DNA from: VAZQ01 sp963753575
GTDB taxonomy: Bacteria > Pseudomonadota > Alphaproteobacteria > Rhizobiales > Xanthobacteraceae
Length of the DNA: 64,000 bases
Assembly (NCBI GenBank): GCA_963753575.1
Contig: CAVWCR010000003.1
Coordinates: 4,946,068 to 5,010,067, forward strand
Direction: 5' to 3'
Part shown: piece after piece, positions 44,707 through 52,357 of the stretch
Layout: each line of letters starts with the position of its first letter
How positions within the stretch are numbered: the first letter of the stretch is position 1
Made by a program: the position numbers and the translations under genes
The notes under the pieces: model-generated
Told to the model about the DNA's origin: nothing
What the model saw: the letters and a program-made list of their open reading frames with translations, nothing else
The model's database searches: none

Positions 44707-44945
44707 CTAGTGCCCCGTTTCCGAAGTTCGTTTGTCATCGCGGCACCCTCTGACACGAACTTCGGAAACAAAGGGGCACTAGCAACTCTATGATTCTAGT
44801 GCCGCTTTTCGATCTGAAGTTCCTAACCGAGTTTGCCGCAAGTGTTGTAGGAACTTCAGATCGGCGGCACTAGTGCCCCGTTTCCGAAGTTCGTTTGTCA
44901 TCGCGGCACCCTCAGACACGAACTTCGGAAACAAAGGGGCACTAG
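44707..44945 (-). repeat. Composite CTAG repeat B-A-B (44707-44782, 44796-44873, 44870-44945)
   Basis: Module B, linker CAACTCTATGATT, module A, and a second module B that shares a single CTAG (44870-44873) with A. The two B copies differ at only one base in 76 as I read them (CCTCTGACAC versus CCTCAGACAC). The A stem pairs GATCTGAAGTTCCTA with TAGGAACTTCAGATC without mismatch. This fills most of the 339-bp gap between the carbonic anhydrase and malyl-CoA thioesterase-like genes. Confidence 0.93.
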
Positions 44946-44969
44946 CACGCCTGTGATGCGGCGGCTAAA

Positions 44970-45028
44970 ATCCGCCTTGCAAGATCCGCCTTGCATAAAT
45001 CCGTCTTGCGAGAATCTGTCCTGCATAG
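44970..45028 (+). repeat. Four tandem 14-15-bp repeats before the malyl-CoA thioesterase-like gene
   Basis: Units ATCCGCCTTGCAAG, ATCCGCCTTGCATAA, ATCCGTCTTGCGAGA and ATCTGTCCTGCATAG follow each other directly. The array ends 8 bp before the chosen ATG 45037. Because the period is 15, it would encode pentapeptide repeats if translation began at the in-frame ATG 44953. Confidence 0.85.
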
Positions 45029-45036
45029 GTCATGCC

Positions 45037-45927
45037 ATGTCGTTCCGTCCCCGCCGCAGTGTGCTCTACATGCCAGGATCGAATGCCCGCGCCATCGAGA
45101 AGGCGCGCACGCTCCCGGTCGACTGCATCGTGCTGGACCTTGAGGATTCGGTTGCGCCCGACGCCAAGGCGGCGGCGCGCGCGCAGGTGAGCGAGGCGGT
45201 CAAGACTGGTGATTTTGGTCTGCGCGAGGTGGTGGTGCGGATCAACGGCCTCGACACTGCCTGGTGGCTCGACGACGTCAACGCGGTCGCGCCCGCCAAG
45301 CCCGACGCGATCCTCGTCCCCAAGGTGTCGAGCCCCGACCACCTGGAGCAGGTTGCCGAGCGGCTCGTCGACATGAGCGCCGATCACCGCATCCGGGTCT
45401 GGGCCATGATGGAGACGCCGCTCGCGATGCTCAACGCGGGCGCCATCGCGTCCGCCGCCAAGGATGTCGAGACACGGCTCTCCGCATTCGTGATGGGCAC
45501 CAACGATCTCGCCAAGGATACGCGCGCGCGCATCCTGCCCGGCCGCGACGCGCTGCGGCCCTGGCTGATGACCTGCGTAGCCGCGGCGCGCGCCTTCGGG
45601 GTCGATATCCTGGACGGCGTCTACAACGATCTTGCCGATGCGGAAGGGTTTGCGCGCGAGTGCGGCGAGGCGCGCGACATGGGCTTCGACGGCAAGACCC
45701 TCATCCACCCCAACCAGATCGCGGCCGCGAACGCGGCCTTTTCTCCGAGCGCCGAAGAGATCGCGCAGGCGTGCGTCATCATCGCGGCGTTCGAGCGGCC
45801 GGAGAACAAAGGCAAGGGAGTCATCGCGCTCGACGGCCGCATGGTCGAGCGCCTGCACGCCGACATGGCGCGACGCACGGTCGCAATCGCGGAGGCGATC
45901 GAGGCGATGCAGACGACCGATGGATAA
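45037..45927 (+). CDS. CitE-like protein, probable (3S)-malyl-CoA thioesterase (Mcl2 type)
   Basis: A 296-residue TIM-barrel protein. The pattern RRSVLYMPGSNARAIEKA, DCIVLDLEDSVAPDAKAAAR, AMMETPLAMLNA, FVMGTNDLAKD and GFDGKTLIHPNQIAAAN follows Rhodobacter Mcl2 as I recall it more closely than Mcl1 malyl-CoA lyase. Mcl2 hydrolyses (3S)-malyl-CoA to malate in the ethylmalonyl-CoA pathway; citryl-CoA lyase-like activity is the alternative. ATG 45037 gives the family start; an upstream in-frame ATG (44953) would add 28 residues made largely from the tandem repeat. Confidence 0.85.
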   Translation: MSFRPRRSVLYMPGSNARAIEKARTLPVDCIVLDLEDSVAPDAKAAARAQVSEAVKTGDFGLREVVVRINGLDTAWWLDDVNAVAPAKPDAILVPKVSSPDHLEQVAERLVDMSADHRIRVWAMMETPLAMLNAGAIASAAKDVETRLSAFVMGTNDLAKDTRARILPGRDALRPWLMTCVAAARAFGVDILDGVYNDLADAEGFARECGEARDMGFDGKTLIHPNQIAAANAAFSPSAEEIAQACVIIAAFERPENKGKGVIALDGRMVERLHADMARRTVAIAEAIEAMQTTDG

Positions 45928-46093
45928 TCAGGAGCAAAGCGAGGGAATGCACCGCGCCCGCCGATCATTGTGAAGATGACCAACCGCAGCGAGCTGTGGC
46001 CAGTCACATCGCGGCATGGACTTGGCGAAAAATTGCGAGTAGTGACTCGTTTTTGCGTTGGCAGGTTCTGGTCGCGGCGCCGGGAGGCCACCG

Positions 46094-46612
46094 ATGCGTG
46101 CGCATCCATTTGCCTTTGTGATGGGTCTCGTGCTCGGCGGTCTGCTCTCGCAGACGCCCGAGTTCGCCCAGCAATACCGTCAGCGGCTGGGCGGCGCGAT
46201 CGACGAATTGAGCCGCATCATCCAGCAGTTCGACGAAGATTCGCGTCGCTCAGGCTATGACCGGGCGGCGGCGCTGCGGCTGATGACGAACAATCCGGAG
46301 CAACTGATCCGCGACCAGGCGACGCGGATGGAAGAGACAGTCGCCCGTTACAGCCGGCTGCGAGAACAGCAGGATGCGTTCCGCAACGGCGGGCCGTTCA
46401 CGCGTCTCTCCGCTTTCGTGGTCGACTTCGATCGGCCGTTGGTGCAGCGCACCTTGCAGAATTACGAGCCGGCCGTGCCGGTGACGATCGAAGGGGTTCT
46501 GCTCGCCGGCGGCGGGTTCATCGTTGCTTATTTTGTCCTGCCAGTGCTCGGCGAGTCATGGCGGCGCCGGCGACGGCTGCGCGCGAAGCTGCGCGGCTCG
46601 ATGGTGAGATAG
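46094..46612 (+). CDS. DUF2937 family membrane protein
   Basis: A 172-residue protein with an N-terminal hydrophobic segment (FVMGLVLGGLLSQTPEFAQQ), a long helical middle (YRQRLGGAIDELSRIIQQFD) and a second membrane helix near 136-154 before an arginine-rich tail. The layout fits DUF2937, a proteobacterial family without known function. GGGAGG precedes ATG 46094. Confidence 0.75.
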   Translation: MRAHPFAFVMGLVLGGLLSQTPEFAQQYRQRLGGAIDELSRIIQQFDEDSRRSGYDRAAALRLMTNNPEQLIRDQATRMEETVARYSRLREQQDAFRNGGPFTRLSAFVVDFDRPLVQRTLQNYEPAVPVTIEGVLLAGGGFIVAYFVLPVLGESWRRRRRLRAKLRGSMVR

Positions 46613-46627
46613 CGCGTTACTCGCCCC

Positions 46628-47233
46628 TCACGCCCACGGCCGTGCGGCCTTGGCCTTCGCCTCGAAGTCGTCGATCTGTTTCGACTTGACCATGGTGAGC
46701 CCGATGTCGTCGAGGCCGTTGAGCATGCAATGCTTGCGGTGCGAATCGATCTCGAACTTGACCACGCCACCGTCGGGACCCCTGATCTCCTGCTTCTCAA
46801 GGTCGACCGAGAGCGTCGCATTGGCGCCGCGCTCGGCGTCGTCGAACAGCTTCTCCAGGTCCTCGGGCGAGACCTTGATCGGCAGCACGCCGTTCTTGAA
46901 GCAGTTGTTGTAGAAGATGTCGCCGAACGAGGTCGAGATCACGCAGCGGATGCCGAAATCCATCAGCGCCCAGGGCGCGTGCTCGCGCGAGGAGCCGCAG
47001 CCGAAGTTGTCGCCCGTGACCAGGATCTTGGCGTTGCGATAGGCCGGCTTGTTGAGCACGAAGTCCGGATTCTCGCTGCCGTCGTCGCGATAGCGCTTCT
47101 CCGAGAACAGCCCGGTGCCAAGCCCGGTGCGCTTGATGGTCTTGAGATACTGCTTCGGAATGATCATGTCGGTGTCGACGTTGATCATCTGGAGCGGGGC
47201 CGCGACCCCTTCGAGCGTGGTGAACTTGTCCAT
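46628..47233 (-). CDS. leuD: 3-isopropylmalate dehydratase small subunit
   Basis: A 201-residue swivel-domain subunit that works with LeuC to isomerise 2- to 3-isopropylmalate. Typical stretches are MINVDTDMIIPKQYLKTIKR, ILVTGDNFGCGSSREHAPWA and FYNNCFKNGVLPI. The start is MDKFTTLEG; the long upstream frame is not conserved. LeuC is encoded 2.4 kb away on the same strand with three genes between. Confidence 0.97.
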   Translation of the reverse strand: MDKFTTLEGVAAPLQMINVDTDMIIPKQYLKTIKRTGLGTGLFSEKRYRDDGSENPDFVLNKPAYRNAKILVTGDNFGCGSSREHAPWALMDFGIRCVISTSFGDIFYNNCFKNGVLPIKVSPEDLEKLFDDAERGANATLSVDLEKQEIRGPDGGVVKFEIDSHRKHCMLNGLDDIGLTMVKSKQIDDFEAKAKAARPWA

Positions 47234-47378
47234 CAGCGTTGTCCTGAGCGTGCGGAAGGCCTTCTCATGGCGGCTCGGGGCGCGCGGGTCAAGCTCAGAG
47301 CAGCCATGCGCGGCCCTTCCGAGCGGCCGGCTGCCCTGGTAACCTGCCCTTAAGAGAACGAATGGCGAGGGAGCGGAG

Positions 47379-48254
47379 ATGTCGATTGCAGAGGCGGCGG
47401 CCAGCACGATCTCGGTCACCAGGCTGCACCCGGTCATCGGGGCAGAGGTCAGGGGCGTTGATCTCAGCCGCCCCCTCGACGCCGAGACGGTCCGAGACAT
47501 CAAGGACGCCTGGTTCAAGCACACCGTGCTGGTGTTCCGCGACCAGACCATTTCGGAGGACGACCAGCGCCGGTTTGCGTCGCATTTCGGGCCGGTTGCC
47601 AAGCGGGTGCCGCCGCGCCCGGGCGCGGCCGGGACCGATACGCTGCTCGACTGGGACGACATGCTGTTGATCACCGACAATATCGACGCCGACGGCAAGC
47701 CCATGGGGGCGCTCGGGCATGGCGAGATGTGGTTCCACTCCGACAAGTGCTACCACCGGCGGCCGCACCGCGCCTCCTTCCTCTACGGCATCGAGATCCC
47801 GACCGAGGGCGGCCATACCAAATTTTCAAGTTCCTATGCGGTCTACGAAAGGCTGTCGCCGCAGGCGAAGCAGCGCATCGAGGGCGCCCTGGTGATGCAG
47901 GGCCACCAGTACACCACCGGCCGGCGGATTGACCTGACCGTCGATATCGAGACCATGCATCACTGCCGCCAGCCCATCGTGATCACCAATCCTGGCTCGG
48001 GGCGCAAAGCGCTCTACGTCACCAGCCAGAACACGATGTGGATCGAGGGTATGGACCGCGACGAGAGCGAGGCGCTCCTAGAACAGATGTTCGACATCGC
48101 GGAAGATCCCGCGCTCATCTACGAGCATGTGTGGCGCCTCGGCGATCTGGTGATGTGGGACAATCTCGCGTGCCTGCATGCGCGCACCGACTGGCCGAGC
48201 GACCAGCGCCGCACGCTGCGCCGCTGCACCACCGAGGGCGGGCCGCTGTACTGA
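47379..48254 (+). CDS. TauD/TfdA family Fe(II)/2-oxoglutarate dioxygenase
   Basis: A 291-residue oxygenase with the iron facial triad H120-x-D122 (WFHSDKCY) and distal H267 (NLACLHARTDW), followed by the arginine-rich RRTLRRCT segment that binds 2-oxoglutarate. The opening VIGAEVRGVDLSRPLD and LVFRDQTIS are classical for TauD/TfdA. The substrate (sulfonate, aryloxyacid or other) cannot be read from context; no transporter is next to it. Confidence 0.92.
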   Translation: MSIAEAAASTISVTRLHPVIGAEVRGVDLSRPLDAETVRDIKDAWFKHTVLVFRDQTISEDDQRRFASHFGPVAKRVPPRPGAAGTDTLLDWDDMLLITDNIDADGKPMGALGHGEMWFHSDKCYHRRPHRASFLYGIEIPTEGGHTKFSSSYAVYERLSPQAKQRIEGALVMQGHQYTTGRRIDLTVDIETMHHCRQPIVITNPGSGRKALYVTSQNTMWIEGMDRDESEALLEQMFDIAEDPALIYEHVWRLGDLVMWDNLACLHARTDWPSDQRRTLRRCTTEGGPLY

Positions 48255-48284
48255 CGTCGTTCAAGGTCGCACGAGCCCAGTCGC

Positions 48285-48395
48285 TGTCGTCCCCGCGCAG
48301 GCGGGGACCCATAACCACCAAGATTTCGGTTTATCGCCAGTCCTGCCACATCGCTTTGCTGCGGAGTATGGGTCCCCGCCTGCGCGGGGACGACA
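48285..48395. repeat. GTCGTCCCCGC-type paired palindrome
   Basis: TGTCGTCCCCGCGCAGGCGG, continuing GGACCCATA (48285-48313), and its near-perfect inverted copy (48367-48395) flank about 53 bp. Each arm can also fold on itself (CCCCGC/GCGGGG). It separates the TauD gene from the convergent metallopeptidase gene. Confidence 0.9.
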
Positions 48396-48451
48396 ATGGA
48401 GAGAGTCGGCGTTTCACATCTTCTTTCGCTGGACGAACGGCTGATGGACCA

Positions 48452-48877
48452 TCACTCCACGCTCGCCTCGATCGCCTCCATCTGGTCGTCGGAGAGACCG
48501 AAGTGGTGCCCGATCTCGTGCACCAGCACATTCGTCACGATGGCGCCCAGCGTCTCGTCGTGCTCGGCCCAGTAGAGCAGGATCGGCACGCGATAGAGCC
48601 AGACCATGTTGGGCATCTGCACCGGTGCGCTCTCCGACTGGTGCGTGAGGCCCACGCCCTGGAACAGGCCAAGGAGGTCGAACTCGGTGTCCGCCTTGAG
48701 CGCGTCGAGCACCTCATCGGTCGGGAACTCATCGACCTGAATGACCAGCCGGTCGCAAAGCGCACGAAATTCCTCCGGCAGCCGCCGATAGACCACTCCC
48801 GCAATCACCTGCAACTCCTCGAGCGAGGGCGCCTTAATCGGCCGCCAGGCGAGCGGATCGGCGAACGGGTCGGTCAT
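48452..48877 (-). CDS. Metallopeptidase family protein, minimal zincin (DUF1025/PF06262)
   Basis: A 141-residue protein with the short-gluzincin motif HEIGHHFGLSDD (HExxH near residue 120, third ligand Asp). It matches small stand-alone zincins found widely in Actinobacteria and Rhizobiales with no established substrate. The conserved LLGLFQGVGLT and VWLYRVPILLYW stretches precede the zinc site. Confidence 0.88.
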   Translation of the reverse strand: MTDPFADPLAWRPIKAPSLEELQVIAGVVYRRLPEEFRALCDRLVIQVDEFPTDEVLDALKADTEFDLLGLFQGVGLTHQSESAPVQMPNMVWLYRVPILLYWAEHDETLGAIVTNVLVHEIGHHFGLSDDQMEAIEASVE

Positions 48878-48888
48878 GGGTCGGTGTT

Positions 48889-48991
48889 CTAGAGCAGGAT
48901 CCCTAGAAGTGGGAACCGGTTTCGGAAAAGATCATGACTAAACAGAACGCTAGACCATGATCCCCATTTCCGCTTTCTCGGATCATGGTCT
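48889..48991. repeat. CCATGATCC-type palindrome
   Basis: A 12-bp perfect inverted repeat, AGACCATGATCC (48952-48963) and GGATCATGGTCT (48980-48991), is preceded by AGTGGGAACCGGTTTCGGAA, continuing AAGATCATG, a string I associate with Rhizobiales intergenic repeats. A related hairpin follows the DoxX gene at 63827. No gene is supported in 48878-49126. Confidence 0.75.
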
Positions 48992-49126
48992 GGACGCGTG
49001 CCGCGGATTGGCCAAGGCGCCGCGCCGGTACTGCGCTCCTGTGCATAAGGGTGGCTGTCGTGGTCAACGTGGGCGTTGACGGGCGGACGATGATCGGCCA
49101 GCGTAGGGCGATATGAGGGGCGGGAC

Positions 49127-49462
49127 ATGACGGTAAGATTGGCGATATTGACCGTCGCGCTCGGGTTGATCGGGTTCGGCGCGACCGGCACGACGTCCGC
49201 ACAGGAGACCAACCAGCGTGGCATCGCGCGCACTGAGGGCGCTGTCTACGCGCAGGCGCGCCGACCCCGCACCCGCATCCGGGTGACGCCGCGCTGTCCT
49301 TATCGAACGGAAGCGTTGCCCTATCCAGCGTCATCCGAATGCGACTTCCCGGGTCCCGGCTACGTGCGCCAGTGCAATTCTCAGCTCGTGCAGGAATATC
49401 GGCCGAGCGGCACCGTCATCGTGCCGGTGATGCGCTGCTGGTGGGAGCGCGGGCGGGGCTGA
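49127..49462 (+). CDS. Small secreted cysteine-containing protein with an RPRTRIRV motif
   Basis: A 111-residue protein with a signal peptide (MTVRLAILTVALGLIGFGAT, ending TSAQE) and then RRPRTRIRVTPRCPYRTEAL. The C-terminal half has cysteines in SECDFPGPG, RQCNSQLV and MRCWWERG, so two disulphides are possible. It shares RPRTRIRV-x-PR with the secreted protein at 39080 and is a distant paralogue. Function unknown. Confidence 0.75.
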   Translation: MTVRLAILTVALGLIGFGATGTTSAQETNQRGIARTEGAVYAQARRPRTRIRVTPRCPYRTEALPYPASSECDFPGPGYVRQCNSQLVQEYRPSGTVIVPVMRCWWERGRG

Positions 49463-49474
49463 GCTGTGGGGCTT

Positions 49475-49601
49475 CTTGTCCCGGCCGCCCCCCGGCTTGA
49501 TCGGGGGGAGAGCCGGGACCCATCAAATTCTCGATAGTTGCGACAATTCGCAGTCTCACCGGCTATGAGTTCCGGGTCTCCCTTCGGTCGCCCGGGACAA
49601 G
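49475..49601. repeat. Nested palindrome between a secreted-protein gene and leuC
   Basis: CTTGTCCCGG (49475-49484) pairs with CCGGGACAAG (49592-49601), and inside it CCCCCCG/CGGGGGG with a 7-nt loop forms another stem. The TGTCCCGG core recurs at 51104. It lies just past the leuC stop and could terminate both converging transcripts. Confidence 0.7.
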
Positions 49602-49606
49602 AGTCA

Positions 49607-51013
49607 TCACTTCCACTCTCTGATATCCACGAAATGCCCGGCGATCGCGGCGGCCGCCGCCATTGCGGGCGACACAAGATGCGTGCGGCCCTTGTAACCC
49701 TGCCGGCCTTCGAAGTTGCGGTTCGAGGTCGAGGCGCAGCGCTCGCCCGGCGCGAGCTTGTCGGGGTTCATCGCAAGGCACATGGAACAGCCCGGCTCGC
49801 GCCACTCGAAGCCGGCCTTGACGAATATCTTGTCGAGGCCTTCGGCCTCGGCTTGCTCCTTCACCAGCCCTGAGCCCGGCACGATCATCGCCTTGACGTT
49901 GCCGTTCACGGTCTTGCCGTCGACCACGCGCGCGACCTCGCGCAGGTCCTCGATCCGGCCGTTGGTGCACGAGCCGACGAAGGCGCGGTCGATCTTGATG
50001 TCGGTGATCTTCTCGCCGCCCTTGAGGCCCATGTATTCGAACGAGGTCGCCGCCGCGCGGCGCTTGTTCTCGTCGGCAATTTCCGCGAGCGTCGGCACCC
50101 GGCCGGTGACCGAGATCACCTGCTCGGGGCTCGTGCCCCAGGTGACGAGCGGCGGCAGGCTGGCGGCATCGAGCCTGATCTCGCGGTCGAAATGCGCGCC
50201 GTCGTCGGAGCGCAGCGTCTCCCAGTAGCGCATGGCCTCGTCCCAGGCCTTGCCCTTGGGCGCCTTCGGGCGGTCCTTGACGAATGCGTAGGCCTTCTCG
50301 TCGGGCGCGATGAAGCCCGCCTTGGCGCCGCCCTCGACCGACATGTTGCAGACCGTCATGCGGCCTTCCATCGACAGCGCGCGGATCGCTTCGCCGGCAT
50401 ATTCGAGCGCATAGCCGGTGCCGCCGGCGGTGCCGATCTCGCCGATGATAGCAAGGATGATATCCTTGGCGGTGACGCCGGCCGGGAGCTTGCCGTCGAC
50501 GACCGCACGCATGTTCTTCGACTTCGACTGGATCAGCGTCTGTGTCGCCAGCACGTGCTCCACTTCGGAGGTGCCGATGCCGTAGGCCAGCGCCCCAAAG
50601 GCGCCGTGGGTCGCGGTGTGGCTGTCGCCGCAGACCAGCGTGACGCCGGGCAGCGTGAAGCCCTGCTCCGGCCCGATGATGTGGACGATGCCCTGCCGCT
50701 TGTCGAACTCGTTGTAATATTCGAGCCCGAAGAACTTGGCGTTCTCGGCGAGGTAGGCGATCTGCGCGGCGCTCTCCGGGTCCGGGTTGGGCTTGCTGCG
50801 ATCGGTGGTCGGCACGTTGTGGTCGACGACCAGCAGCGTCTTCTCGGGTGAGCGCACCTTGCGGCCGGAAAGCCGCAGCCCCTCGAACGCCTGCGGGCTC
50901 GTCACCTCGTGCACGAGGTGGCGGTCGATATAGATGAGGCAGGTGCCGTCGGGCTGCTCGTCGACCAGGTGGTCGTCCCAGATCTTGTCGTAGAGGGTGC
51001 GGGGCTTGGCCAT
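49607..51013 (-). CDS. leuC: 3-isopropylmalate dehydratase large subunit
   Basis: A 468-residue aconitase-family enzyme subunit. The Fe-S cluster cysteines lie in VGSCTNGRIEDL and in GCSMCLAMNPDKL. Further family blocks are TLYDKIWDDHLV at the start, LVCGDSHTATHGAFGALA, and STSNRNFEGRQGYKGRTHLV near the C terminus. The conserved order rplS to leuC seen in many Rhizobiales is retained, with two binding-protein genes inserted between them. Confidence 0.98.
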   Translation of the reverse strand: MAKPRTLYDKIWDDHLVDEQPDGTCLIYIDRHLVHEVTSPQAFEGLRLSGRKVRSPEKTLLVVDHNVPTTDRSKPNPDPESAAQIAYLAENAKFFGLEYYNEFDKRQGIVHIIGPEQGFTLPGVTLVCGDSHTATHGAFGALAYGIGTSEVEHVLATQTLIQSKSKNMRAVVDGKLPAGVTAKDIILAIIGEIGTAGGTGYALEYAGEAIRALSMEGRMTVCNMSVEGGAKAGFIAPDEKAYAFVKDRPKAPKGKAWDEAMRYWETLRSDDGAHFDREIRLDAASLPPLVTWGTSPEQVISVTGRVPTLAEIADENKRRAAATSFEYMGLKGGEKITDIKIDRAFVGSCTNGRIEDLREVARVVDGKTVNGNVKAMIVPGSGLVKEQAEAEGLDKIFVKAGFEWREPGCSMCLAMNPDKLAPGERCASTSNRNFEGRQGYKGRTHLVSPAMAAAAAIAGHFVDIREWK

Positions 51014-51103
51014 TGGGTTTCCCGGTTGTCGGAAGTTGGCGTCTATTTAGAGGCTTGTCCGGCCGAGGAAAAGTGCCGATGCGCAGGGCAGGTTTGACCA
51101 GCC

Positions 51104-51141
51104 CGTGTCCCGGCTCTCCGCTTCGCTCCGGCCGGGACACG
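51104..51141. terminator. Hairpin CGTGTCCCGGC/GCCGGGACACG
   Basis: A perfect 11-bp stem with a 16-nt loop lies 12 bp after the stop of the TctC gene and 90 bp upstream of the leuC start. There is no T-run. It may end the TctC transcript before leuC or be a repeat of the TGTCCCGG type. Confidence 0.5.
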
Positions 51142-51153
51142 AGGCGGGTACCG

Positions 51154-52125
51154 TCAGTCCGCCCTGATATTGGCCGCCTTCACCACGGCGCCCCATTTCT
51201 CGATTTCGGCCCCGATATAGGCGGAAAGTTCCGCCGGCCTCATGAGCATCGGCTCGATCCCGAGCTTGGCGAGCTTCGCGGCCACTGCTGGCTCGGCAAT
51301 GCTGCGGCGGAACTCGCTGTTGAGCCGCTCGATGGCGGCGCGCGGCATGCCGGCGGGGCCAAGCAGCGCATACCAGGTGGTGGCGTTGTAGCCCGCAACG
51401 CCCGTCTCCACGACGGTCGGCACCGCGGGCAGCGCCGGGGAGCGCCGCGCGCCCGAGACCGCGAGCGGGCGCAGCCTGCCGGTCCCGATATGGCCAAGCG
51501 CGCCCGGAATCGTCGGCATCGCGAGCGGCACGACGCCGGCGATCAGGTCGGTCATCTGCTGGCTGATCGAGCGATAGGGCACATGGGTGAGGTTGATGCC
51601 GGCCTTGATCTTCAGGAGTTCGACGGTGAGGTGGCCCGAGGTGCCGACCCCGGTGGAAGCGAAGTCGATCTTGCCGGGCTCCTTCTTGGCGCGCGCGATC
51701 AGGTCGCCGAGCGTATGTGCCGGGAATTGCGTGTTGGCGACCAGCACGTTCTGGGTCGCGCCCAGGATTGCGATCGGGGCGAAGTCCTTGCGCGGATCGA
51801 AGCGCAGGTTGCGGTAGAGCGTGGCGTTCACCGCGAAGGCAGCCGAGACGACAAGCAGCGTGTAGCCATCAGGCTCCGCCTTGGCGACGGTCTCGGCCGC
51901 AAGATTGCCGGCGGCGCCCGGCCGATTGTCGATGACGATCGACTGGCCGAGGCTGCGGCTGACCTCGTCGCCAAGCAGCCGCGCCAGCACGTCGAGCGAG
52001 CCGCCCGCTCCGAACGGCACGATCAGCTTGATCGGCTGCGTCGGATAGGTCTGGGGGCGCGCCGCGCCCGGCCACGCCATGAGCGCGCCGGCGCCCAACA
52101 GCTTCATCACATCGCGCCGACGCAT
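51154..52125 (-). CDS. TctC/Bug-family substrate-binding protein
   Basis: A 323-residue protein with a twin-arginine-like start (MRRRDVMKLLGAGALMAWPG), then YPTQPIKLIVPFGAGGSLDV, VIDNRPGAAGNLAAETVAKA and LGPAGMPRAAIERLN. GGGAGGAA precedes the chosen ATG 52125; an upstream in-frame ATG adds 11 residues without support. The ligand is unknown. It lies between leuC and a molybdate-type binding protein, interrupting the usual rplS-leuC neighbourhood. Confidence 0.92.
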   Translation of the reverse strand: MRRRDVMKLLGAGALMAWPGAARPQTYPTQPIKLIVPFGAGGSLDVLARLLGDEVSRSLGQSIVIDNRPGAAGNLAAETVAKAEPDGYTLLVVSAAFAVNATLYRNLRFDPRKDFAPIAILGATQNVLVANTQFPAHTLGDLIARAKKEPGKIDFASTGVGTSGHLTVELLKIKAGINLTHVPYRSISQQMTDLIAGVVPLAMPTIPGALGHIGTGRLRPLAVSGARRSPALPAVPTVVETGVAGYNATTWYALLGPAGMPRAAIERLNSEFRRSIAEPAVAAKLAKLGIEPMLMRPAELSAYIGAEIEKWGAVVKAANIRAD

Positions 52126-52223
52126 GGCGTTCCTCCCGGTGTGCATTGATTGCTGCAAGCATTACAGCACGGGGCTGCATTGATTGGAAAGTCGAGTGGC
52201 CCTTTGTCGGCGCTGACTCTCCA

Positions 52224-52334
52224 CTGTCGTCCCCGCGCAAGTGGGGACCCAGTATTGCAGTGCCTGTGTCGTGATGTTGGAGCGCTTCAGCTCGGTCGGC
52301 GGTTACTGGGTCCCCGCTTGCGCGGGGACGACAG
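52224..52334. repeat. GTCGTCCCCGC-type paired palindrome
   Basis: CTGTCGTCCCCGCGCAAGTG, continuing GGGACCCAGTA (52224-52254), and its inverted copy (52304-52334) are about 50 bp apart. The internal GCAA/TTGC and the outer CCAGTA/TACTGG both differ from the other copies while staying complementary, apart from one mismatch. Confidence 0.9.
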
Positions 52335-52357
52335 CAAGATGCGCAGTACAGAACTTT

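Noticed and set aside
44707..44945. Possible CRISPR array from repeated units
   Set aside because: Units are long palindromes with near-identical content and no variable spacers of constant length; no cas genes.
49563..51140. 525-codon frame overlapping leuC on the same strand
   Set aside because: Arginine-rich frame-shifted shadow of leuC with no family resemblance.
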